DNA of 64,000 nucleotides from Drosophila pseudoobscura. Taxonomy: Eukaryota; Arthropoda; Insecta; Diptera; Drosophilidae. This document shows, one piece after another, positions 37,075 to 47,761 of the stretch. The notes under the pieces are model-generated. The model ran no database searches, had not been told where the DNA came from, and saw only the letters and a program-made list of their open reading frames with translations. Location of the stretch: NCBI RefSeq assembly GCF_009870125.1, contig NC_046679.1:11284001-11348000 (forward strand), in the 5' to 3' direction. The stretch's first letter is position 1. Every line of letters starts with the position of its first letter. A program made the position numbers and the translations under genes.

Positions 37075-39128
37075 TTAAAGCTGCACTTGGGCAATTTTCT
37101 GTTTCTTGGCCTCGCTCTGTGGAAATAAGAGTGCATTAGTAAGGCTTAAATATTTATCTATACATGCTACATGCCTCTAAAATCTCATCTTTCTGCATGG
37201 TGATGACCTGCACCGCCTGGCCAGGGCCCACACGCAAGAGCTTCGGGCCACGCGGCGAAGTGTCGCCACAGCAGAAGACCCGCGATGTCGTCTGCTGCAT
37301 CTGCGGACTCGGGCTGTCCGACTCGTCCATATCCTGCTCGCTTATGAGGGAGCTCGTAGCGTTCTTGTTGTTGTCCGTGTAGGCGTGATTAAAGATCAAA
37401 TGATTTGGACGCACTGCATCCGTTATATACTTACTACACAGTCCACGAGGTTAGGCAGGCGTGTCAGTACAACAGCAACAAAGGTTTGGTTATAGTTTAA
37501 TGGGAAATACATTTGATGTGCCCAGCGGCAGAATTGCAAAATTGGTGTAAGTAAATGATACGTACACTGACCACCAAGGATCTCAACTCAAGGATTATAC
37601 AATATATATTGCGGGTATTAACAGGTGTAAGTGTTAGGTTCGTGGCACGAACAGGGGCGGGTGGGTTGCCACAATAAATAAGATATATATAGTGTAAATT
37701 ATATACATGCAAAAGCCAGACTGCAAATTGCGCTAAAAGGAACTTGAACATTTCTGTTTTTCTCTGCTTGGGCTCACTCACACTCCATGAAGAGACGCCA
37801 CTGCATTAGAAGGGCTTGAGATATTTGCGTGTGGTGCTGGTGGGTGGGTGGTAGGTGCTGATTGTGACGATGGTAGAGCGGCTTCTGCTTCTGCGCTTGC
37901 TGCTGCTGCAGTACGCGTCAAGAGTCGCCCCCGGGCGGTGCCGGTGCATCCTGCCTGCAGTTTGAGACATAGAAAGAGACGTAGAGAGAATTGCTGGGCT
38001 GTGCGCTAGGATGATCTCTAATGTGCGGCTGGTGCAGTGTACAGTGTACAAATGTGGCAAGTAGCTAATCGAATGGCGACTCGTTCAGTGTACGTATCAG
38101 AGTGGAATGTAAGTCTACATGAGGGATGCACATTTACAAGGGAAATCAGGGGGTTTTCCACCTACGATTTAACGTTGAACAATCGCTGACGCTTGATGTA
38201 TTCCAGCACCAGGTCGTCTATGAGATATTTCACCGACTGGCCGCGACTCAGAAGACGTCGCACCAGCGTGGAGCTCACTTCATTGGCCACCCAATTAGTA
38301 ATCAGAGTAATATTTCGCTGAAAATGAAAATTTATATAGATACAAATTTATTTAAATAATTAATTTTACATACCTGATATTTGGTTAAAATGTCCGAATT
38401 AAATATAAACTTATCGGGATTGGATCCGCAGCGAGTAATGACCACCAGGCCATGGTTGGCCACAATATCCTCAATCTGTGGGGCACAAGTCTGTCAGAAG
38501 ACCACAAATAACACTCAAACTAAACGTGGACTTACGTCGGCATCTTCCCAGAGACCAGGCACGGCAAACGACTCCAGTAAGTCTGCCCCACACAGCAGCT
38601 TTAGTTGCACTGGATCGCTGCGCTCTCGCAGGGAAGTGGGAAGCCATCCGGGAAGGGCACCGTTTGGCTCTGCATCTCCAGCACCAGAAGGAGAGTTGAT
38701 GTAGTTGTTCATGAAGTTCTGGTGGTACTGCAGAACAGACTGTGTGCGCATCCACTGGCTCTGGTGCACCTCCCAGTCGGACAGCCGTATCCAGTTGGAG
38801 CTCTGAACGGCCAATTTCACCATAGCGCAGCGGTCCAGCGATGAAACCAGCCCCTTTTTTCCATATGAGTCATGGGTGGGTGAGATTATGCCGCCCACCA
38901 CCTTGTGCGTCCCCTGCATCTCAAAGTGATCCCTGGCTATCTCTGTGCACGCGTCGAGTGGGTGACGGTATCGATTATATTTAGCAATTACACAATTTTT
39001 GAAACTAAAGCCGCATGCTGCTTACCAAACAATCTGAGGTGCATTGGCGTGGGCGGACTGAAGCAGCCGCATGCTATGAAGGCGATCCGGGGCAGCAAGC
39101 ACTTTGTTTCTTCCATGAACGCCGACAT
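37075..39128 (-). CDS. Nmnat: Nicotinamide mononucleotide adenylyltransferase (NAD synthesis)
   Basis: Makes NAD from NMN and ATP; the fly protein also protects axons and acts as a chaperone (family knowledge). Exons: 39128-39026, 38942-38536, 38475-38374, 38317-38166, then for the long form 37433-37175 and 37116-37075. These join in frame to 354 codons. The nucleotide-binding signature GCFSPPTPMH lies in exon 1, SPTHDSYGKK follows early in exon 2, and the VSSTLVRRLL motif is in exon 4, as in eukaryotic NMNATs. The long tail contains VRPNHLIFNHAYTDNN and ends KKQKIAQVQL. The last intron appears to use a GC donor. The fourth donor (AAATC|GTAGGT) would give an immediate stop, TAG, if unspliced, and can join either of two tail exons. 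The start lies 790 bases from the divergent slingshot start. Confidence 0.93.
37806..37950 (-). CDS. Nmnat: Alternative terminal exon of Nmnat with Arg/Ser-rich tail
   Basis: A second 3' exon lies in the large intron between exon 4 and the long-form tail. Joined at 37,950 it continues the frame with MHRHRPG, a KRRSRSRS segment and a stop at 37,806, giving a 302-residue protein. The basic RS-rich segment looks like a nuclear localisation signal. This fits the known fly arrangement of a nuclear and a cytoplasmic Nmnat isoform made by alternative splicing. A competing acceptor four bases upstream (exon start 37,954) would instead encode only QDAPAPPGGDS before a stop. Which acceptor is used cannot be settled from sequence alone. 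Confidence 0.6.
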
Positions 39129-39917
39129 TTTAAACCAAATTCATGTAAATATCAAATTCCAACTCGAATCGCAATGTTGTTGTTTAGACAGCTGTTTATC
39201 GCGGCTTTTTACAACACTGCAGACATGTGCGTGCTGCCAACTTCTTTCGATGTTTTCTGTGGGAAACATCGATAAAATTAATCAAATTCGTCAAATGCCT
39301 GTTTTGTTTAGATTACCTTTACTGTAAAACATAATCTAGAGCACAGTCTAAAACACAGTAGCATTAAACATATTTCTCTAAAAATTGTATCTCTTGATAT
39401 TTTGTAAATTATTTAAAATTCTTAATATGCAATAGAAATCATCGATAGTGACCCAAAAAACATCGAAGTTTGGCAACCTCTAGACCATACTCGATCTGCT
39501 TCAGAACGATTAGTGGGCCGTGTTATCGACTAGAAATGGCGTCTGTCTTTCTTTTATGAAAAATTCGTGTGGTCGTATTTACAATTTATCAACGTTGTGT
39601 GTGTTTGTCAATTATAAGGAGGAGTGCGGGCTATTCTCGTCTCACACTCTTGACCGATTAGCGCAACAGCCATAATCTAAGTGTTTTTAGTGCGGTGTAA
39701 AACGTCCACGACGGGCAGGCAAGGCGCCGAGTGCAAAAACAACGGCCAGCAGCAGGCAGCGAAACGAAAATGCATTTGTGACTGACAGAAACACACAGTC
39801 AGGCAGACAGACAAACAGAAGACCCCCTGAAACAGCAAGGATAGCGAAGGAGAAGGCAGAGTCGAAGTCAGGAGGCGACGACCGCTGCTCCATCATCAGC
39901 AGCAGTAGCAACAACAA
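39129..39917. promoter_or_regulatory. Divergent promoter interval between Nmnat and slingshot
   Basis: 789 bases separate the two start codons. DRE-like sites occur at 39,268-39,273 and 39,441-39,446 (both CATCGATA), with a TATCGAC at about 39,524. DRE sites are typical of dispersed housekeeping promoters, and no TATA box was seen. A CAG/GAC-rich leader precedes the slingshot ATG. Exact start sites cannot be placed. Confidence 0.6.
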
Positions 39918-42900
39918 ATGGCGCTTGTGACGGTGCAGCGCTCCCCAAGTGTCGCTGGCTCGGGCTCGAATTCGGTGAGTGTAAGTGCGCGGAGCCAGGA
40001 AGAGGCTCCAGATGCAGCTCCACGTTGGGTGCATTTCCCCCCCACCCCACCATCTTATCTATTGGCGTGTGTGTTTTGTTGTGAATCCCAGCGGCAAGGC
40101 AAGGGCTGTGTGTGTGAATGTGTGTGCGTGTGTATGGGTTGTCAAGCTCCATCTCTTTCGCGCTCGCTCTCGTAACTGCGCTTTGTTTTGGTTTTAATAA
40201 TTTTATTCGAAGTGAGTGGCTGGCTCTCCGACACGGCCTACAATCGCTCTTCCTGTGCGTGTTCCGTCTTGGGTGCATGATCCTTTGTGTGCTGAGTATT
40301 TTTTGGCCTCTGCCCCAAAACGCAAAACGATTATTTCGAGTGGCTGTCTGTGTCTCTCTTGGCCGCGCCGTGCCGTGCCGTGGCGTGTCGTGTGTGTGGG
40401 CGCTTGCGGCGCGGCGCGGCTCGTCAGCGTCATCATCATCGTTTTTGTTTTTGTTGTTGTTGTTGCTCTTGTTGTAACTCAACCAAATCCGTAGCAGACG
40501 TCGCGACGTCAGCCGCGCGCCTTTATATTTTTGCATTGCCTTATTTGTCGTTTTGTCATCCGTCGCATCGCTGTGTGAGATTTTCTCTTTGGTTCCGTTA
40601 GCCTACCGTCCGCCCGCCCCAAAAATAGTTCTGAAGACCTTGAGACTGTCTATATAGTAGCCGACGTAGGTATACATTCGTGTGCCACACAACCACACGC
40701 TGGGTGGCTGCCCTTGGAATCTTAATTCAGGCAATCAGACAATAATAATCGAGAGGTCTTTATCGTAAGCTTTACCCCTTTTGAACTCATTGCCGATGAA
40801 AGTTGGTTAAAATGGTAGACCGCAATGAGTGCTGGGTGAGTGGGTGGGTGAGAGAGTCAGTGAGTGAGTCACCGTGCGGGTGACTGTGACTCCCGTGGCA
40901 GGGACAGAGACACAGCAGCTGCCGAGTGTAAACAAAAATTTAATCGTTTATGGTTCCAACAGGATGGCGAGGCCGATGACGACGAAGGCAATAGCAAGAA
41001 CGAAAAGAGCGAATGCTTCTTTGCTGGCAAAGGAACCGCCCTGGTATTAGCGCTTAAGGATATACCGCCCCAGCAACAGCCGGAGCGAAGGCTGAGCACG
41101 GACTCGACGCGGTCCAGCAACAGCACACAGAGCAACAACTCCGACATACAGCTCCACCTGCAGTCGATGTTCTTTCTCCTGCACCGTGAGGACACGCTCA
41201 AGATGGTCAGTAGATGATGTTCGCTCGCTGATTGCAAAATACTTACGAATGCATGTTCTTTTCTCGACAGGCTGTCAAACTGGAGTCGCAGCGTAGCAAT
41301 CGCACACGTTACCTGGTGATTGCCTCGCGCAGCTGCTGCCGCCGGGCTGCCACCAGCGAACGTCGCCGCAACAAGATAATGCGTCACAATTCGGCAAAGG
41401 TCAGCTCCTCCACGTCCTCCTCCAGCAGCATCGCGTCGGCGGTAACAACGCAGCGGCAGCATTCAGAGGACGTTGCACCATCAGTTGCAGCAGCAGCAGC
41501 CAGTAAATGTGATAAAACAGCGGACAAGGAGAATGTGGCTGGTGCCGGCGACAACAAGAACATCCCGGGCATGGAGGAGTCCTGCCTGCTCGGCATCGAT
41601 TGCAATGAGCGGACGACAATCGGTCTGGTGGTGCCCATACTGGCAGACACCACCATCCATCTGGATGGCGATGGGTGAGCCTCTGTCTTGTGTGTGTGTT
41701 GTCCGACAGCCCCAACACTGATTTTGCCTTCCTTCCTTCCCTCCTTGCAGCGGCTTCAGCGTGGCCGTCTTTGAGAAGACACACATCTTCAAGCCCGTGT
41801 CGGTGCAGGCCATGTGGTAGGTTGTGGAACGACCGTCTTCCCATCCAGCTTTAATCAAAACTTACTTCCCATCCTCCGGGACCCCAGGTCGGCGCTTCAG
41901 ACGATTCACAAAGTATCGAAGAAGGCTCGTGAAAACAACTTTTATGCGAGCGGCCCCTCGCACGATTGGCTCTCCAGCTACGAGCGACGCATCGAGTCGG
42001 ATCAGTCGTGCCTGAACGAGTGGAATGCCATGGATGCGCTAGAGAGTCGCCGCCCACCCTCACCAGATGCCATACGGAATAAGTATGAGTCCCAGCTCCG
42101 CCCTCCACTTTATTTGTTCCTCATTAAATGCGACCTCTTTCACTGTAGGCCAACCGAAAAGGAGGAAACTGAAAGTGTCATTAAAATGAAGTTGAAAGCA
42201 ATCATGATGTCCGTGGACCTGGACGAGGTTACCTCCAAGTATATACGCGGTCGCCTCGAGGAGATACTGGACATGGATCTGGGCGAGTACAAGTCGTTCA
42301 TTGATGCCGAAATGCTTGTCATACTCGGCCAAATGGATGCACCCACAAAGATATTCGAGCATGTGTATTTGGGCTCCGAGTGGAATGCCAGCAATCTTGA
42401 GGAGCTCCAGAAGAATGGGTATGTCAAGATACACACGCACACACTATGGACTGTATCCTCCTCCTCTGTAGTCTGCGAAACACTGATCTTATAATTTCTC
42501 TCGATTGCAGCGTTCGCCATATTCTGAATGTGACGCGGGAGATAGATAACTTCTTCCCTGGGACGTTTGAGTACTTTAACGTGCGTGTATATGATGATGA
42601 GAAGACGAATCTTCTCAAATACTGGGACGACACATATCGTTATATTACTCGCGCCAAGGCCGAGGGCTCCAAGGTGCTGGTCCATTGCAAGATGGGCGTG
42701 AGTCGGTCCGCTTCTGTGGTGATAGCCTATGCCATGAAGGCCTACAAGTGGGAGTTCCAGCGAGCGCTGGATCATGTGAAGGAGCGTCGGAGCTGCATCA
42801 AGCCGAACAAGAACTTTCTGAGCCAGTTGGAGACATACAGCGGGATGCTGGACGCCATGAAGAACAAGGAGAAGCTGCAGCGCAGCAAGAGTGAGACGAA

Positions 42901-45094
42901 TTTGAAGAGCACAAAGGATGCGAGGCTGTTGCCGGGCAGCGAGCCCACGCCCCTGATACAGGCCCTCAATCAGGCCAAGTCCAAGTCGAGCGGCGAGGCT
43001 GGAGTTGTGACACCCGAGGAGGAGGACGATGAGGCGGCGGGCCAGGACACAAGACTCTCGCGACTCCATCGCCGATCGAGCGCACAAAAGCAGCGACGCA
43101 TGGTGCGACGTTCCAGCAGCACTTCCCCGAAGACCCAGACGGCCGTTGTCACCAAACAGCAGAGCCAGTCGATGGAGAACCTCACGCCGGAGCGCAGCGT
43201 GGCGGAGGAGCCAAAGAATATGCGTTTCCCCGGCAGCAACGGAGAGAACTACAGCGTCACCCAGAACCAGGTGCTGCACATCCAGAAGCACACGCCTCTG
43301 TCGGTGCGCACACGCGTTCATGATCTCGAGGCGCATCGCTCGGATCAGTTGCCACAGCAGTCGCCGTCACAGTCGCAGCCAGGCCCTGTGTGGACCTCAC
43401 TGACCAAGCTAATCACTCAAACGTCCCACTTGGGAGGCAATGCTGAAGGAGGAGGAGGAGTAGTCATTGAAAGCGCTACCGAAAGAGGATTGCCCCGCAG
43501 AGATTCCAGCTCCTCGGATGTGTTCTCCTCGCAAGTGGATAATGTATTCGCCAAAGAGGAGCGGGAGAAGCGTCAGCGTCGAAAGACACATTCGTGGACA
43601 GAGGCATTCGGACCCAGCGGTGGAATAATTCTAGATGCCACGCCGCAGCAGTCGCAGCAGCACCAACAATCCATTATGCTGCGCAACCGCGGCCTGCGAC
43701 AGCGGGAGCCGCCGTCGCGCCACTCCAGCTGGGGATCGGGGGACAACCGGAGCAGTTTGCCGCTGCGCACAAGTTCCGGCAGCTACTACGACAGCAATCG
43801 CAACACCACGGCCATCTTCGAGGGCGAGATCCAAGATCTGAAGCGGAGCAGCTGCAGCAGGATCAGCACTGACCCGAAGACGGCCAGCAACTGCAACGTC
43901 AGCGAGGGAGTAAGCGTAAGCGTAAGCGGGAGCGGCGGCCAGCTGGGGACAGTCAAGCGCACCAAGCAGAAGCTGGAGGAGAGCACGGTGCTAAAGAAGC
44001 GCTGCCCAGAGGATGCCCAGGAGCAGGACCAAGAGCTGGATACCAGCGGAGGAGATGCTGCTGGGGCTGGGGCTGGTGCTGGTCAGAAGAGGTCTGTGAC
44101 CCTCTACCGGAGCGCCTCCTCGGCCAACAGTCCCAGGCAGAGGCAGCCGCTGCGCTGCAACAGCGAGGAGCTGATGCACACCAGCGATATTGAGAACAAG
44201 AACACGACCAGCGACCTGGAGGCGGCGACTGCGGCAGTGGTTTTACGGGGCCCCATTCAGACGTTGGCTGAGGATCAGCGGATTTCCGGCAATGTGCAAA
44301 TACTCAAGCAGAACTTTGAGGCCAAGGCGGCAGTGGTTGGTGTGGGATCGGTGGCGGTAGTCTCGACTGTGGCAGCGGGAGCACCTTGTGCACCCACTGT
44401 GTGCTCGACAAGCAGTACTGCAGCCACTAGTGGTTCTGCTACTGCCGTCTCCAGCTCAGCAACAGCTGCCCCACAGATGGGGGCTAAGAAGACGACGACA
44501 CACCAATCACTGCCCTCGTCACCAGTTGCTCAGCACGCGAATCATGTGTCCTCCTCCAGCTCCTCCTCAACGTCGAACTCGTCCGATTCCAGCGTAAGCG
44601 AAAATTGTGATCGTAATGTAAAAGGTCTAGTGCATAAATATCAAACCACTTCCTGCAGTAGCCAAGCTGCGAGCCAGACTGCAGTCATCGTCCCGCCTAC
44701 AACCACCGCACTGCCGCCGCCGCAGCCATTAACCGCCAGTCACAGCCACGGCCACAGCCACAGCCACAGCACTAACTGCAACGCCGCCACTAACGCCAAT
44801 AGCTACAAGCAACGCCCGCGCTCCTACTACGATCGCTCCTCGCTGTCGAACAAAACGCACGATTATAGCGAGAGTCGACCACCGCCCGCGCCTGCCAGAC
44901 TCACTGCCAGCGTCAACTACGGCAGCAGCAGCCACACCAGCCACGTGCAGCTGCCACAACAGCAGTCTGAGCAGCAGCAGCAGCATCAGCAAGTGCAGAT
45001 CAGGCGTCTGGCACAGCACGGGAAGACCCATCCACTCACTAGGCTAAGTACACCAAAGCCAGGCTTCAACACGGCTGCATACAATACCATGTAA
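39918..45094 (+). CDS. ssh: Slingshot cofilin phosphatase
   Basis: Dephosphorylates and so activates cofilin, controlling actin turnover. Seven coding exons: 39918-39974, 40963-41205, 41271-41674, 41751-41816, 41888-42082, 42149-42418 and 42511-45094, in frame for 1,272 codons. Exons 2 to 5 hold the conserved slingshot N-terminal region. Exon 6 encodes a DEK-C-like helical domain followed by the start of the dual-specificity phosphatase domain (HVYLGSEWNASN). Exon 7 carries the catalytic loop HCKMGVSRS, with Cys near residue 471 and Arg near 477. The C-terminal 750 residues are low-complexity, rich in Ser, Gln and Ala, with a His/Ser/Gly run near 44,730-44,780. Intron 1 is almost 1 kb and the others are 60-100 bases. 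The short exon-1 peptide MALVTVQRSPSVAG matches the known fly start. Confidence 0.95.
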
Positions 45095-45262
45095 CGAAAT
45101 GCTATTTCTACTTACTCATTAAACAAGCTCCAACTTCCACCTCCATCTCACAACCACATCATAATAGCCACTAAGGATCGCCCGAGCATTGTCTGCTTTT
45201 CGTATTTATATTTCCCCCCGCTTTTGTCTATGTTACCGTCACATCCCCTCATAATGACCCTC

Positions 45263-45268
45263 AATAAA
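45263..45268 (+). terminator. Poly(A) signal candidate for slingshot
   Basis: AATAAA 169 bases past the slingshot stop. Another AATAAA lies near 45,533, so longer 3' ends are possible. A CCGACC-type short repeat occupies about 45,331-45,374 between them. Confidence 0.45.
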
Positions 45269-45539
45269 GTGTAAGCTTGTGTAGTAGTACGTCCTTCTCA
45301 TATGTTCTGTGAAGCGTGTGTTCATTGAAGACCGAACCGAACCGGCCCGACCCGACCCGACCGACCGACCGACGATCCGCGATCTTGAAACTTTGTGAAA
45401 AGTGCCGTCAGGGACTATAAAACAAAACAAAAAGAAAACGGAAAACAAAGCAACCTATGAAACTGTATTTGTACTTTTAAATTACTTGTAACTGTATACA
45501 TATTTATTTTATATTATGCAACAACTGCCTACGAATAAA

Positions 45540-46760
45540 CGATTTTCTGTATATACATCAATACACATTGTACACATCATGTGGTGTCCCCCTTGTCCCC
45601 TTCTGCTTGTCGTTGTTCCGAATTCTGTGCCGTCCCTCTGCCTGAGTCATTTCCCATCATATCGTATCGTAGCACCTGCAGTACTTTATGCCTCTGCCTC
45701 TGCCTATGCCTGCCAGCCTTTATGACCAAACTTTGTATTTGCAGCCTTATCCACATGATACGTTCCTTCCGCTACTCATGGGCCGAGAAGTGTAGTAAGT
45801 GAACGAAACGAAAACCAAAAACCAGCTGGCTCTTGAGGCTGACGCCCGCCCCACCCCCACCTTGTTATACACAACTTTGTATTTTTTTGCTATTTATCAA
45901 GCCCCGTATTTATAAATATACAACTGTAACCCAATTACACGTGCAATCTTTTTAATTGCTAAATGAGTCATTGGGCAGGTAAGCACACCATGCGGCGCGA
46001 AAGGTTCTGTTTGGGTATTTAAAATTAACAGCCAACCGACACTGAGTTGCAACTTCACATAGAAAGAGTCACTACTGCATTCAGGGCATGCTTGAAGTGC
46101 ACCAAAGCCCCCATTAAGTTAAAAGGAAAGCAAATATATAAGCAAACGTTGCTTAAAATGCTATTTATAATAATTATTTACCTGCTTTCGTCTCTAGGCT
46201 GAAACGTCCGATAAAATAACCGCCTGTCCTATCGAAATAACGATATGCCGGTGGGTGAAAACCAGTATATTTTTGAGGAAACATTCTGTAAACAATAACA
46301 ATTTTAAGGAACAAAGGGTATAGAAACTTCCATACGCAGTTTTTTTTTTAATTTTCGCTCTCTCAAATCGCACTTCCGTGCATAATTCCAATGGATTGCA
46401 TTTATCGCTCCTTCACTTTCAAACAATTTCCATTTGGCGCTCAAGTCTCTTTTCACTGAGCACCATTGTCCCACAACATTGGAACGCATAGATCATCATT
46501 ATGCATACCCTGGGATAATGGGTATTATAGAGTTCAGAAAATGTTTCTCATCTAAGGCGCCAATATATGCAAAAACTTATTCAACGATATTTTGCATTAA
46601 ATCTAAGACAAGGGCATTAACAATTATGTTTTAAAACACTTTGGAAAACAGTATATAACAGTGAGAAACAGTATATTAAATAACGAAATAGGGTATATAA
46701 ATGGCCATACTCCGGTTGAAAAGCAACAAGTATTCAAATACCAACAACATCTAAGAAATG
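45540..46760. other. Intergenic DNA between slingshot and the Osbp upstream repeats
   Basis: No gene recognised. It is AT-rich with several CAGTATAT-type stretches (for example near 46,262, 46,649 and 46,668) that resemble degraded Motif 6 sequences. Confidence 0.4.
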
Positions 46761-47153
46761 ACTCACTTACGTTGCCACTGTTTTGTTGTTGATCTTTTTT
46801 GTTTAAACCTTGTTTTATACACAAAACAATAAAAGGCAGTATTTAAAAGTAGTCAATCTAGTAGAAAATGTATTCATCAATGGCATAAAATTATGTGGGC
46901 AGAGCTGGGAGTTTTATCTAGCTAGTAATATTCGACGGAATATCAAAATTAAGAAATAGGATCGATTACTCACTTACGTTTTCTTTGCTTGACCTTTTCC
47001 GCTAAAACCTTTTTTTAGATAAAATCCAATAAAAAGGAGTATTTTAAATGAGCCAGCCAAGTAGAAAACTGACTCATTTATTGGACAAAAATATGTGGTC
47101 AGGGCTGAGGGTTCTATCTAGCTAGTAATATTCGACGGAATATAAAAAACGAG
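46761..47153. repeat. Tandem duplication of a unit of about 200 bp upstream of Osbp
   Basis: ACTCACTTAC begins both copies (46,761 and 46,968), and TAGCTAGTAATATTCGACGG recurs at 46,919 and 47,119, spacings of 207 and 200. The copies are clearly diverged but colinear. The downstream part of the unit is the dispersed repeat also found at 53,383-53,515 and 58,598-58,763. Confidence 0.8.
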
Positions 47154-47253
47154 GAATATGTATAATATAACTTGTATAATTCGTCAGTATATTTACGGTA
47201 TATCTTGAAAACGAGATGGTACATTACGGTATATTTCTGAGGGTCACACTCGC
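47080..47253 (+). mobile_element. Dispersed promoter-proximal repeat, Osbp copy
   Basis: From ATTGGACAAAAATATGTGG through to the GGGTCACACT box this sequence aligns, at an estimated 85 percent by eye, with the minus-strand copy at 58,598-58,763, and over parts with the one at 53,383-53,515. I see no terminal inverted repeats or coding capacity, so the class is unknown (non-autonomous element or duplicated promoter). It ends at the Osbp core promoter. Confidence 0.65.
47226..47250 (+). promoter_or_regulatory. Osbp: Osbp core promoter: Motif 6 and Motif 1
   Basis: ACGGTATATTTC (47,226-47,237) fits Motif 6 (KTYRGTATWTTT) and GGGTCACACT (47,241-47,250) fits Motif 1 (YGGTCACACTR). This pair marks TATA-less housekeeping promoters in Drosophila. 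The leader to the Osbp ATG would be about 500 bases. Confidence 0.7.
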
Positions 47254-47761
47254 AGCCCAACACACTCACACACAATACACTCACGCACACAGATGCGCCC
47301 ACTCTGCCTACTTCCACAGTTTCTTTATTTTCTGCAGAAAAATTAGAAAAACGGCACGAAACGAAATCAATTGTGAGCGCGCTACAGAGGCGAGAACGAG
47401 AGAACACGGTAGCCAAAGTGCAATCAATCTATAATGCAAGCTGCTGCTGCTACAGCAGACGCGGTCGCATAATCGAACAATTGCTGCTGCCCGATTTTCG
47501 AGACAAGAGGAGACGGAGTTTCGGGTTGTTGTTGCTGGTGCTACTACTGCTGCTGGTCGGTATTCGCCAGTAGTTGCCGCCGTCGCCGCTGCCACCGCCA
47601 CCACCCGCCGTCACTGTCGTCGTACGTGGCGTTTATTTGCACAATTGCCGCCGCGACAACGACACGGCTTAATCAGAAGTCGTCGGTCGGAGCAGTCCGA
47701 GGTCGTCGCGAGTGCTGCTTCTGCTGCTGGAACTTCCACCATCAGATCCAACAGGGCCTCA

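Noticed and set aside
42140-43336. 398-codon minus-strand ORF
   Set aside because: Antisense shadow of slingshot exons 6 and 7.
47645-47761. Upstream start of Osbp
   Set aside because: The frame is open but begins with TTG, and the first in-frame ATG is at 47,762 just before the PH domain.
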